From: Neorhizobium sp. SHOUNA12A
Lineage (GTDB): Bacteria; Pseudomonadota; Alphaproteobacteria; Rhizobiales; Rhizobiaceae
Direction of reading: 5' to 3'
Assembly: GCF_023006505.1 (NCBI RefSeq)
Contig: NZ_JALBGV010000059.1
Coordinates: forward strand, 1 to 37,754
DNA length: 37,754 nucleotides
Below the pieces are notes generated by a model, which did not search any database, was not told the origin of the DNA, and worked only from the letters and a program-made list of their open reading frames with translations. Position numbers and translations under genes: made by a program. Below are positions 23,657-31,221 of this stretch, piece by piece; the stretch's first letter is position 1, and every line of letters starts with the position of its first letter.

Positions 23657-25270
23657 TTACTCGGCAGCGGCAAGCATGACCGGAGCGGCGCTTCTCACCT
23701 TGCTGTCGACGTGGTCTTCGTACTGCCCGAAGTTCTGGATGAACATCGAGACGAGCTTCTTGGCATAGGCGTCGAACGCGGCGCCGTCCGCCCAGGTCGA
23801 GCGGGGATCGAGGATCGCATTGTCGACGCCTTCAACGGCGACCGGCACCGCAAAACCGAAGTTCGGGTCGATGCGGAACTCGGCGTTCTTGAGGCTGCCG
23901 TCGAGCGCAGCGCTTAAGAGAGCGCGAGTCGCCTTGATCGGCATACGGCGGCCAACGCCGTAAGCGCCGCCGGTCCAGCCGGTGTTGACGAGCCAGCAAT
24001 CGACCCCGTGACGGGCAATCAATTCCTTGAGCAGGTTGCCGTATTCGGCCGGATGACGGGGCATGAACGGCCCACCGAAGCAGGTCGAGAACGTCGCTTC
24101 CGGCTCGGTGACACCCTTTTCCGTGCCGGCGACCTTGGCGGTGTAGCCGGAGAGGAAGTGGTACATCGCCTGTTCGGGCGTCAGCTTGGCGATCGGCGGC
24201 ATGACGCCGAAAGCATCGGCGGTCAGCATGATGATCGACTTCGGCTGCGGCGCCACGCCGGTCTTCGATGCATTCGGAATGAAATGCAGCGGATAGGCGC
24301 TACGGGTGTTCTCGGTCAGCGAATCGTCGTTGAAATCCGGAACCCGGTTCTCGTCGAGCACGACGTTTTCGATCACCGTGCCGAAACGGCGGGTCGCGGC
24401 ATAGATTTCCGGCTCGGCTTCGGCCGAAAGATTGATGGCCTTGGCATAGCAGCCGCCTTCGAAATTGAAGACGCCGTTTTTGCCCCAGCCATGCTCGTCG
24501 TCACCGATCAGCGTCCGCTTCGGATCGGCCGACAGCGTAGTCTTGCCGGTGCCGGACAGACCGAAGAATAGCGCGGTATCGCCGTTCGGGCCGACATTGG
24601 CCGAGCAGTGCATCGGCATGACGCCTTCTTCCGGCAGGAAGTAGTTGAGCACGGAGAAGACCGACTTCTTGTTTTCCCCGGCATAGGAGGTGCCGCCGAC
24701 CAGGATGAGGCCATTGGTGAAGTCGCAGGCGATCACCGTCTCCGTGCGGCAGCCGTGGCGGGCGGGATCCGCCTTGAAGCTTGGCAGGTTGATGATCGTC
24801 AGCTTCTCTTCGAAGCTTTCGAGCGTGGCGCGATCCGGGCGGATCAGAAGATTGCGGATGAAGAGAGCGTGCCAGGCGAATTCGCTGACGACGCGGGTCG
24901 GAAGGGCATATTCGGCATCGGCGCCGCCGACCAGATCCTGGACGAACAGCGTCTTGCCGGCAGCATGGGCGAGCATGTCCTTCTTCAGGACTTCGAAGTG
25001 TTCCGGTTTCATGGGCTTGTTGTCGGCCCCCCACCAGACGCGGCTCTCGGTGCCGGCATCGCGGACAATGAACTTGTCCTTCGGGGAGCGACCAGTGTGC
25101 TGGCCGGTGACGGCGCGGAGTGCGCCGTCGATCGTCAGATCAGCTTCACCGCGGCGGATTGCTTCTTCGTAGAGTTCAACCTCGGACGAATTGTAATAAA
25201 CACGCGATGCACCGCCGAGACCGATCGCCGCTAAACCCTTGGACGGGTTGTGAAGTCCAAACTCCTCCAT
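23657..25270 (-). CDS. pckA: Phosphoenolpyruvate carboxykinase (ATP)
   Basis: 537 residues, the ATP-dependent form. It converts oxaloacetate to phosphoenolpyruvate, the entry step of gluconeogenesis, essential for growth on C4-dicarboxylates. The P-loop GLSGTGKTT is at 237-245; the TGRSPKDKF block (59-67), the HCSANVG segment (221-227) and the metal-binding GDDEHGW are present. AGGAG lies about eight bases before the ATG. The gene is monocistronic with its own terminator and is divergent from chvI across a 300-base A+T-rich region carrying two candidate operators. Confidence 0.98.
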   Translation of the reverse strand: MEEFGLHNPSKGLAAIGLGGASRVYYNSSEVELYEEAIRRGEADLTIDGALRAVTGQHTGRSPKDKFIVRDAGTESRVWWGADNKPMKPEHFEVLKKDMLAHAAGKTLFVQDLVGGADAEYALPTRVVSEFAWHALFIRNLLIRPDRATLESFEEKLTIINLPSFKADPARHGCRTETVIACDFTNGLILVGGTSYAGENKKSVFSVLNYFLPEEGVMPMHCSANVGPNGDTALFFGLSGTGKTTLSADPKRTLIGDDEHGWGKNGVFNFEGGCYAKAINLSAEAEPEIYAATRRFGTVIENVVLDENRVPDFNDDSLTENTRSAYPLHFIPNASKTGVAPQPKSIIMLTADAFGVMPPIAKLTPEQAMYHFLSGYTAKVAGTEKGVTEPEATFSTCFGGPFMPRHPAEYGNLLKELIARHGVDCWLVNTGWTGGAYGVGRRMPIKATRALLSAALDGSLKNAEFRIDPNFGFAVPVAVEGVDNAILDPRSTWADGAAFDAYAKKLVSMFIQNFGQYEDHVDSKVRSAAPVMLAAAE

Positions 25271-25308
25271 GCGCGCACTCCTTCAGCTTGCCGTGGGAAC
25301 TGACGCGA

Positions 25309-25337
25309 AATTAATGACAGATTTCTAAAAGGGCAAG
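25309..25337 (-). promoter_or_regulatory. Candidate pckA promoter
   Basis: On the minus strand CTTGCC (25332-25337) and TTAATT (25309-25314) are 17 bases apart, like the rhizobial vegetative consensus CTTGAC-N17-CTATAT. Transcription would begin near 25302, about 30 bases before the ATG. The operator-like sites lie upstream of the -35, a position suited to activation. Confidence 0.45.
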
Positions 25338-25371
25338 AGCCATCATCCAAATTCTTTAATAATATCAATTA

Positions 25372-25386
25372 TTTAATCGATTTAAA
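25372..25386. promoter_or_regulatory. LacI-type operator-like site 1 upstream of pckA
   Basis: TTTAATCGATTTAAA is a near-palindrome centred on CG (25378-25379), the central dinucleotide typical of LacI/GalR operators. In Sinorhizobium meliloti pckA is controlled by the LacI-family regulator PckR, so this is a candidate PckR site; the assignment is inference. Confidence 0.5.
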
Positions 25387-25401
25387 AAATTTTATTCCTC
25401 T

Positions 25402-25415
25402 TTAAATCGGTTTAA
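25402..25415. promoter_or_regulatory. LacI-type operator-like site 2 upstream of pckA
   Basis: TTAAATCGGTTTAA is a near-perfect palindrome centred on CG at 25408-25409. Its centre is exactly 30 bases from that of site 1, about three helical turns, so proteins bound at both would face the same side of the DNA. Confidence 0.5.
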
Positions 25416-25491
25416 TAACTGTTTCAATCCGCATCCGCGCTATCTTAAGTCTCATTGCCAAAACGCACGATCGTCAGCGGCCTCTTTATCT

Positions 25492-25519
25492 TTGCCACAA
25501 TTTGTTCCACCTTTATACT
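25492..25519 (+). promoter_or_regulatory. Candidate chvI promoter
   Basis: TTGCCA (25492-25497) and TATACT (25514-25519) are 16 bases apart on the plus strand. The predicted transcript start near 25526 leaves a leader of about 50-70 bases with AGGAG before the first ATG. Confidence 0.45.
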
Positions 25520-25595
25520 CAAGAAGCGCGTCGGCTAATGCCGCCTGGCTGGGGTGAATTCCAGGAGATGCGCATAGATGACGGAGATGGAGAGC

Positions 25596-26324
25596 ATGCA
25601 AACAATCGCGCTCGTAGATGACGACCGCAATATCCTGACGTCGGTTTCGATTGCACTCGAGGCGGAAGGATACAAGGTCGAAACCTATACGGATGGCGCT
25701 TCCGCGCTCGACGGGCTGATCGCCCGCCCTCCGCAGCTGGCGATCTTCGATATCAAGATGCCGCGCATGGACGGCATGGAGCTGCTGCGCCGCCTGCGGC
25801 AGAAGTCCGACCTGCCGGTGATCTTCCTCACCTCCAAGGATGAAGAGATCGACGAGTTGTTCGGGCTGAAGATGGGCGCCGACGACTTCATCACCAAGCC
25901 GTTCTCGCAGCGTCTGCTGGTGGAACGGGTGAAGGCGATCCTGCGCCGCGCCGGCAGCCGCGAGGCACAAGCCGCCGGTGGTGCCGGGGCCAAGACGGCA
26001 GCCGATCAGCAGGCCGCCCGCACGCTCGAACGCGGCCAGCTTGTCATGGACCAGGAGCGCCATACCTGCACCTGGAAGGGTGAACCGGTGACGCTGACGG
26101 TGACCGAGTTCCTGATCCTGCATTCTCTGGCCCAGCGGCCCGGCGTCGTCAAAAGCCGCGATGCGCTGATGGATGCCGCCTATGACGAGCAGGTCTATGT
26201 GGACGACCGTACCATCGACAGCCACATCAAGCGGCTGCGCAAGAAGTTCAAGATGGTCGACAACGACTTCGATATGATCGAAACCCTTTATGGCGTGGGT
26301 TATCGATTCCGTGAGGCCGCCTGA
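25596..26324 (+). CDS. chvI: Response regulator ChvI
   Basis: 242 residues from the ATG at 25596, which gives the conserved MQTIALVDDDRN start; in-frame ATGs at 25578 and 25587 are also possible and 25578 has AGGAG upstream. The receiver domain has Asp52 (FDIKMPRMDG), Thr79 and Lys101 (ITKPFS). An OmpR-type winged helix follows from about residue 140 (LTVTEFLILHSLAQRPG to GVGYRFRE). ChvI is the partner of ChvG, encoded 68 bases downstream. The ChvG/ChvI (ExoS/ChvI) system responds to acidity and envelope stress and is needed for virulence in Agrobacterium and symbiosis in Sinorhizobium. Confidence 0.97.
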   Translation: MQTIALVDDDRNILTSVSIALEAEGYKVETYTDGASALDGLIARPPQLAIFDIKMPRMDGMELLRRLRQKSDLPVIFLTSKDEEIDELFGLKMGADDFITKPFSQRLLVERVKAILRRAGSREAQAAGGAGAKTAADQQAARTLERGQLVMDQERHTCTWKGEPVTLTVTEFLILHSLAQRPGVVKSRDALMDAAYDEQVYVDDRTIDSHIKRLRKKFKMVDNDFDMIETLYGVGYRFREAA

Positions 26325-26392
26325 CCCTTGCGAAAGGTTAACTTGAGGCCACGGCCGGACCAGCGCTAAGCTGGCCCGGTGGAAGGACTGCA

Positions 26393-28183
26393 GTGGCAGA
26401 TCAAACATTTGATAGCAATATGATCCGAATGGAGAAGGCTGGGACACGACGTGCGCCGCGGCGGTTCTGGTCGCGCCCTTTCACGCTTATTCGGCGAGTG
26501 TTCGGCCATGCGGTGTTTTCGAGCCTCACCCGCCGCATCCTGTTCTTCAACATCGCTGCAACGGTGGTGCTGGTCGCCGGCATTCTCTACCTCAACCAGT
26601 TCCGCGAAGGGCTGATCGACGCCCGCGTCGAAAGCCTGCTGACGCAGGGCGAAATCATCGCCGGCGCAATTTCCGCCTCCGCCTCGGTCGATACCAACTC
26701 GATCACCATCGACCCCCAGAAACTCCTCGAACTGCAGGCCGGCCAGAGCATTACGCCGGTGCCGAACGACGAGGACCTCGATTTCCCGATCGACCCGGAG
26801 CGCGTTGCGCCGGTCCTCAGACGCCTCATTTCGCCGACCCGCACGCGCGCCCGGATTTTCGATGCCGACGCCAACCTGCTGCTCGATTCCCGCCACCTCT
26901 ATTCACGCGGCCAGGTGCTGCGTTTCGACCTGCCGCCGGTGGAAAACGAATCGCAGACCTGGAGCGACTGGTTCGCAGGGCTGATCAACCGCCTGCTGCA
27001 GCCGGGCAACCTGCCGGTCTACAAGGAAGCGCCGGGTGGCGACGGCTCGATCTATCCGGAAGTCATGAACGCGCTGACCGGCGTGCGCGGCGCGCTGGTG
27101 CGGGTCACGGAGCGCGGCGAGCTGATCGTCTCCGTCGCCGTACCCGTGCAGCGTTTCCGCGCCGTGCTCGGCGTGCTTCTGCTATCGACCCAGGCAGGCG
27201 ACATCGACAAGATCGTGCATGCGGAACGGTTGGCGATCATGCGCGTCTTCGGCGTCGCGACGCTCGTCAACATCCTCCTGTCGCTGCTGCTGTCTTCGAC
27301 CATCGCCAATCCGCTGCGGCGGCTGGCGGCGGCTGCGATCCGGGTGCGGCGCGGCGCCAAGCAGCGCGAGGAGATCCCCGACTTCTCCTATCGTCAGGAC
27401 GAAATCGGCAATCTTTCCATCGCGCTTCGCGAGATGACCAACGCGCTCTATGACCGCATCGATGCGATCGAGAGTTTCGCGGCGGATGTGAGCCACGAGC
27501 TCAAGAACCCGCTAACTTCGCTTCGCAGCGCCGTCGAGACGCTGCCGCTCGCCAAAACCGAGGAGTCCAAACAGCGGCTGACGGAAGTCATTTTCCACGA
27601 CGTGCGCCGTCTGGATCGCCTGATCAGCGACATTTCCGACGCCTCGCGGCTGGACGCCGAACTCGCACGGTCAGATTCGACGCCCGTCGACATGGAAAAC
27701 CTGCTCGGCAATCTCGTCGATATTTCCCGGCAGATTCGCACCGGCCGCAAGCCGGTGGAAATCAGCCTGACGACCGACAACAAGGCCGGCAACAGGTCCG
27801 CCTTCCTGGTCAACGGCCATGATCTGCGCCTAGGGCAGATCATCACCAACCTCATCGAGAACGCGCGATCCTTCGTGCCCGAAAAGGGCGGCCGCGTCGC
27901 CATCCGGCTGTCTCACTCCAAGGATCGTGTCGTCGTGACCGTGGAGGACAACGGGCCCGGCATCCAGGCGGAGGATATCGACCGTATCTTCGAACGGTTC
28001 TATACGGACCGGCCGGACGGCGAGAGTTTCGGCCAGAATTCCGGCCTTGGCCTGTCGATCAGCCGGCAGATCGCCGAGGCCCATGGCGGCTCGCTGAAGG
28101 CGGAAAACCTATACGACGCCAAGACAGGTGCCATCACCGGCGCCCGCTTCACGCTGTCGCTGCCGGGCGGCGAAATTCAATGA
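26393..28183 (+). CDS. chvG: Sensor histidine kinase ChvG (ExoS)
   Basis: 596 residues from a GTG preceded by GGAAGGA. A cytoplasmic basic N-terminus leads to a first membrane segment (about 48-67), a periplasmic domain of about 210 residues, a second membrane segment (about 285-305) and a HAMP linker. The H-box DVSHELKNPLTSLR carries His368; the N-box NLIENA and G-boxes EDNGPG and GLGLSI follow. In S. meliloti the periplasmic repressor ExoR binds the sensor domain; no exoR is in the window. The last four bases overlap hprK (ATGA), tying the phosphotransferase genes to this operon. Confidence 0.97.
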   Translation: MADQTFDSNMIRMEKAGTRRAPRRFWSRPFTLIRRVFGHAVFSSLTRRILFFNIAATVVLVAGILYLNQFREGLIDARVESLLTQGEIIAGAISASASVDTNSITIDPQKLLELQAGQSITPVPNDEDLDFPIDPERVAPVLRRLISPTRTRARIFDADANLLLDSRHLYSRGQVLRFDLPPVENESQTWSDWFAGLINRLLQPGNLPVYKEAPGGDGSIYPEVMNALTGVRGALVRVTERGELIVSVAVPVQRFRAVLGVLLLSTQAGDIDKIVHAERLAIMRVFGVATLVNILLSLLLSSTIANPLRRLAAAAIRVRRGAKQREEIPDFSYRQDEIGNLSIALREMTNALYDRIDAIESFAADVSHELKNPLTSLRSAVETLPLAKTEESKQRLTEVIFHDVRRLDRLISDISDASRLDAELARSDSTPVDMENLLGNLVDISRQIRTGRKPVEISLTTDNKAGNRSAFLVNGHDLRLGQIITNLIENARSFVPEKGGRVAIRLSHSKDRVVVTVEDNGPGIQAEDIDRIFERFYTDRPDGESFGQNSGLGLSISRQIAEAHGGSLKAENLYDAKTGAITGARFTLSLPGGEIQ

Positions 28184-28668
28184 GCCCGGCGCCGGTCAAC
28201 ATCCATGCGACCGCGATCGCCATTGGCACCAGGGGCGTGCTCTTTACCGGTCCGTCCGGCAGCGGCAAGTCGATGCTCGCCTTCTCCTGCATCGCAGCCG
28301 CCTGGCGCCAAGGCGCTTTCGCGGCTCTTGTCGCCGACGATCAGGTGCTCGTCTCGCGCCACGGCAATCATCTGCTCGCCACTCGGCCGGAAGCGATCGC
28401 CGGCCTCATCGAACTGCGCGGCAGCGGCATCGCCCATGTGGAAAGCGTCTCCGTGGCGACGCTGGATCTGGCGGTGGACGTCATATCCCTGCCGGAAAGC
28501 GAAAGGCTTCCACCGGAGAACGAACGTTTCCAGATCCCCGGTGTGGGTATCCTTCCGCTTGTCCGGATATGGCGCGGTGCACCTGATCCGCTGGCCGTTC
28601 TGGCGGCCTTTACACCGGATTTTCACGGCGAGATGCCGTTTTCATCATCCGGCAGCCTGATTTTTTGA
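28180..28668 (+). CDS. hprK: HPr kinase/phosphorylase, short alphaproteobacterial form
   Basis: 162 residues, about half the length of Gram-positive HprK (310-320): the N-terminal domain is absent and the C-terminal part is short. The P-loop GPSGSGKS is at 24-31, VADDQ matches the conserved acidic strand, and ELRGSGIAHV (78-87) is the HprK signature. It should phosphorylate a Ser of HPr, encoded downstream. It overlaps chvG by four bases, consistent with joint expression. Whether it retains phosphorylase activity cannot be judged from sequence. Confidence 0.92.
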   Translation: MSPAPVNIHATAIAIGTRGVLFTGPSGSGKSMLAFSCIAAAWRQGAFAALVADDQVLVSRHGNHLLATRPEAIAGLIELRGSGIAHVESVSVATLDLAVDVISLPESERLPPENERFQIPGVGILPLVRIWRGAPDPLAVLAAFTPDFHGEMPFSSSGSLIF

Positions 28669-28770
28669 CTTGAACTTCGAATCTACTTGGACAAGATGGC
28701 ATCCCACCGCTGGACCGCTTTATTGCAATGCGATAATGGCGCCGAGTTTCCATAGCAGGGGGCAGTTTTC

Positions 28771-29172
28771 ATGATCGGACTAGTGCTTGTCACCCATGGC
28801 AAGCTGGCTGAGGAATTTCGTCATGCGGTCGAGCATGTCGTCGGACCTCAGAAATTCATCGAAACCGTATCGATCGGTCCAGAGGACGACATGGATCAGC
28901 GGCGGCAGGATATCGTCGATGCCGTTACCAATGCCGATGAAGGTCATGGCGTCATCATCCTGACGGACATGTTCGGGGGCACCCCTTCCAACCTTTCCAT
29001 TTCCGTCATGGAAAGCGGCCGAATCGAAGTCATTGCCGGCATGAACCTGCCGATGCTGATCAAGCTTGCCGGCGTGCGCAGCGACAACAACATGGACAAG
29101 GCGCTCGTCGAAGCCTCCGAAGCCGGTCGTAAATATATCAATGTCGCAAGCCGCGTCCTCAGCGGCAAATGA
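28771..29172 (+). CDS. PTS EIIA component, mannose family (regulatory)
   Basis: 133 residues, a single EIIA-Man domain without EIIB, EIIC or EIID. The phospho-accepting residue is His9 in LVLVTHGKLAEEF; TDMFGGTPSN is the second conserved block. AGGGGG lies before the ATG. Without sugar-transport subunits this protein is expected to be a regulatory output of the phosphotransferase chain HPr to EIIA-Man, as inferred for rhizobia where it is often called PtsM or ManX. HPr follows 13 bases downstream. Confidence 0.92.
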   Translation: MIGLVLVTHGKLAEEFRHAVEHVVGPQKFIETVSIGPEDDMDQRRQDIVDAVTNADEGHGVIILTDMFGGTPSNLSISVMESGRIEVIAGMNLPMLIKLAGVRSDNNMDKALVEASEAGRKYINVASRVLSGK

Positions 29173-29185
29173 GAACCCAGACCGG

Positions 29186-29464
29186 ATGTCATCCCCCTCT
29201 CCCCGTGAATTCCTGATCATCAACAAGCGTGGTCTGCATGCTCGTGCCTCTGCCAAGTTCGTGCAGATGGTGGAAAGTTTCGATGCGCGGATCACCGTCT
29301 CCAAGGACGGAACAACCGTCGGCGGCACGTCGATCATGGGCCTGATGATGCTCGCCGCCAGCACCGGCTGCACGATCGAAGTCTCAGCGGAAGGAAACCA
29401 GGCCAAAGAAGCGCTGGATGCGCTCGAGCAACTCGTCGCCAACAAATTCGGCGAAGAAGCCTGA
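29186..29464 (+). CDS. Phosphocarrier protein HPr
   Basis: 92 residues from the ATG at 29186. The phospho-accepting His18 lies in NKRGLHARASAKFV. Ser49 in GTSIMGLMML aligns with the regulatory Ser46 of Bacillus HPr, the target of HPr kinase; the following IMG matches well. Both regulatory residues are therefore intact, which fits the nearby hprK. The open frame extends upstream into the EIIA gene but has no plausible earlier start. Alphaproteobacterial names include ptsH and npr. Confidence 0.94.
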   Translation: MSSPSPREFLIINKRGLHARASAKFVQMVESFDARITVSKDGTTVGGTSIMGLMMLAASTGCTIEVSAEGNQAKEALDALEQLVANKFGEEA

Positions 29465-29475
29465 CGCACCCGCGA

Positions 29476-29504
29476 TTTAACCCTCCGATGACATAAACAT
29501 ATAA
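29476..29504 (+). promoter_or_regulatory. Candidate ahcY promoter
   Basis: TTTAAC (29476-29481) and ATATAA (29499-29504) are 17 bases apart. The -10 lies inside the left arm of the inverted repeat at 29499-29518, so a bound regulator would block RNA polymerase. Transcription would start near 29511. Confidence 0.4.
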
Positions 29505-29518
29505 AGACCTCTTTATAT
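29499..29518. promoter_or_regulatory. Perfect inverted repeat, candidate SAH/SAM-regulator operator of ahcY
   Basis: ATATAAAGA-CC-TCTTTATAT: nine-base arms match exactly around two bases. The architecture suits an ArsR-type dimer. ArsR-family regulators responding to S-adenosylhomocysteine (SahR) control ahcY and metK in several proteobacteria, so a SahR-like protein is the leading candidate; the identification is inferred. Confidence 0.6.
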
Positions 29519-29524
29519 CCCGTT

Positions 29525-29617
29525 GCCAGTTTGTAGGAAGCCTGCTAAACCGCTGGCCAGTTTCCGTCTGCCAAGGCGGGTCTTGCCACGTCCGTCGGTA
29601 TCCCGCCGGAGAAGGCA
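29525..29617 (+). promoter_or_regulatory. Structured 5' leader of ahcY
   Basis: Two foldable elements are visible. GCCAG (29525-29529) pairs with CTGGC (29553-29557). Further on TGCC-AA-GGCGGG (29569-29580) pairs with CCCGCC-GGAGAA-GGCA (29602-29617), giving two stacked helices with an asymmetric internal loop and a 21-base apical loop. I could not match it to the SAH, SAM-II or SAM/SAH riboswitch consensus as I remember them. Confidence 0.4.
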
Positions 29618-29638
29618 CCACCGAACATGGAGAGCTTT

Positions 29639-31039
29639 ATGAGCACTGAGAAGGATTACGTCGTCGCGGATATCAATCTTGCCGCCTACGGCCGCAAGGA
29701 GCTCGACATCGCAGAAACCGAAATGCCGGGCCTGATGTCGTGCCGCGAAGAATTCGGCACAACGAAGCCGCTGAAGGGTGCCCGCATCTCGGGCTCGCTC
29801 CACATGACCATCCAGACGGCCGTTCTGATCGAGACCCTTCAGCACCTCGGTGCAGAAATCCGCTGGGCGTCCTGCAACATCTTCTCGACCCAGGACCATG
29901 CTGCTGCGGCAATCGCTGCCGCCGGCATTCCGGTCTTCGCCGTCAAGGGCGAATCTCTGACGGAATACTGGGATTACACCGACAAGATCTTCCAGTGGGC
30001 CGATGGCGGCCTCTCCAACATGATCCTCGATGACGGCGGCGACGCCACCATGTACATCCTCACCGGCGCCCGCGCCGAAGCCGGCGAGGACGTTCTTTCG
30101 AACCCGACTTCGGAAGAAGAAGAAATCCTCATCGCGCAGATCAAGAAGCGCCTCAAGGCTTCGCCCGGCTGGTTCACCAAGCAGCGCGACGCGATCAAGG
30201 GCGTTACCGAAGAAACCACAACGGGCGTGCACCGCCTTTACGAACTGTCCAAGAAGGGCCTGCTGCCCTTCCCGGCGATCAACGTCAACGACTCGGTCAC
30301 CAAATCGAAGTTCGACAACAAATACGGCTGCAAGGAATCGCTGGTCGACGGCATCCGCCGCGGCACCGACGTGATGATGGCCGGCAAGGTCGCCGTGGTC
30401 TGCGGTTACGGTGACGTCGGCAAGGGTTCTGCCGCTTCGCTCGCCGGCGCCGGCGCCCGCGTCAAGGTCACCGAAGTCGACCCGATCTGCGCCCTGCAGG
30501 CTGCCATGGACGGTTTCGAAGTCGTCGTCCTCGAAGACGTCGTCGACAGCGCCGACATCTTCATCACCACGACCGGCAACAAGGACGTCATCCGCATCGA
30601 CCACATGCGTGCGATGAAGGACATGGCGATCGTCGGCAATATCGGCCACTTCGACAACGAGATCCAGGTCGCGGCGCTGAAGAACCTCAAGTGGACCAAC
30701 GTCAAGCCGCAGGTCGACATGATCGAGTTCCCGAAGGGCAACCGCATCATCCTTCTGTCGGAAGGCCGCCTGCTCAACCTCGGCAACGCTACCGGCCATC
30801 CGTCCTTCGTGATGTCGGCCTCGTTCACCAACCAGACGCTGGCCCAGATCGAACTCTTCACCAAGCAGGGTGAGTACAAGAACGACGTCTACATCCTGCC
30901 GAAGCACCTCGACGAGAAGGTCGCCCGCCTGCATCTCGCCAAGCTCGGCGTGAAGCTGACGGAACTCTCCGACGAGCAGGCTGCCTATATCGGCGTCTCG
31001 CAGACCGGCCCGTTCAAGGCTGAACACTACCGCTATTAA
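29639..31039 (+). CDS. ahcY: Adenosylhomocysteinase (S-adenosylhomocysteine hydrolase)
   Basis: 466 residues from the ATG at 29639 (GGAG seven bases upstream), which gives the usual MSTEKDYVVADI start; an in-frame ATG at 29627 adds four residues. AhcY splits S-adenosylhomocysteine into adenosine and homocysteine, relieving product inhibition of methyltransferases. The NAD-binding GYGDVGKGSA, the SRCRE-like substrate region (SCREEFG), HMTIQTAVLIETL and the C-terminal KAEHYRY, whose Lys and Tyr reach into the neighbouring subunit's NAD site, are intact. It carries the roughly 40-residue insert (around 150-190) seen in many bacterial forms. It is monocistronic with its own terminator. Confidence 0.98.
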   Translation: MSTEKDYVVADINLAAYGRKELDIAETEMPGLMSCREEFGTTKPLKGARISGSLHMTIQTAVLIETLQHLGAEIRWASCNIFSTQDHAAAAIAAAGIPVFAVKGESLTEYWDYTDKIFQWADGGLSNMILDDGGDATMYILTGARAEAGEDVLSNPTSEEEEILIAQIKKRLKASPGWFTKQRDAIKGVTEETTTGVHRLYELSKKGLLPFPAINVNDSVTKSKFDNKYGCKESLVDGIRRGTDVMMAGKVAVVCGYGDVGKGSAASLAGAGARVKVTEVDPICALQAAMDGFEVVVLEDVVDSADIFITTTGNKDVIRIDHMRAMKDMAIVGNIGHFDNEIQVAALKNLKWTNVKPQVDMIEFPKGNRIILLSEGRLLNLGNATGHPSFVMSASFTNQTLAQIELFTKQGEYKNDVYILPKHLDEKVARLHLAKLGVKLTELSDEQAAYIGVSQTGPFKAEHYRY

Positions 31040-31070
31040 TCAATAGCCGGTTAATCCACAAGATATGGTA

Positions 31071-31105
31071 GCCGCAGCCTTGACAAAGGCTGCGGCTTCT
31101 TTTTT
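31071..31105 (+). terminator. Rho-independent terminator of ahcY
   Basis: GCCGCAGCCTT (31071-31081) pairs exactly with AAGGCTGCGGC (31086-31096) around GACA, followed by TTCTTTTTT. It lies 31 bases after the ahcY stop. Confidence 0.95.
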
Positions 31106-31171
31106 GGGCGCATCCCTTCCCGGCGATTCCCTAAGCAAGTATTGTTTTAGAACTTGATTCGCGCCTTCCCT

Positions 31172-31221
31172 GGAGCGTGATGCCGAAAGCCGCCAGCGGT
31201 TTTCGGACATCGTCGCGCTCC
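31172..31221. repeat. Long imperfect palindrome, RIME-like intergenic repeat
   Basis: GGAGCG, GATG and CCGAAAGCCGC (31172-31193) pair in order with GCGGTTTTCGG, CATC and CGCTCC (31196-31221), with small bulges and one G-U pair. The core GATGCCGAAA...GCGGTTTTCGG...CATC resembles a repeat abundant between rhizobial genes (Rhizobium-specific intergenic mosaic elements, RIME), as I recall it. No second copy was seen in the window. Confidence 0.6.

Larger units (their letters stand above)
25271..25595. promoter_or_regulatory. Divergent pckA / chvI control region
   Basis: About 325 bases with no gene. The section at 25308-25430 is strikingly A+T rich against a GC-rich background. It holds a candidate pckA promoter, two LacI-type operator-like sites and a candidate chvI promoter, each listed separately. 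I saw no small reading frame or RNA gene. Confidence 0.75.

Noticed and set aside
29465..29638. Known SAH, SAM-II or SAM/SAH riboswitch upstream of ahcY
   Set aside because: A GATTTAACC string at 29474-29482 recalls SAM-II, but the required closing helix and pseudoknot partner are missing, and the SAH-riboswitch consensus is not seen.
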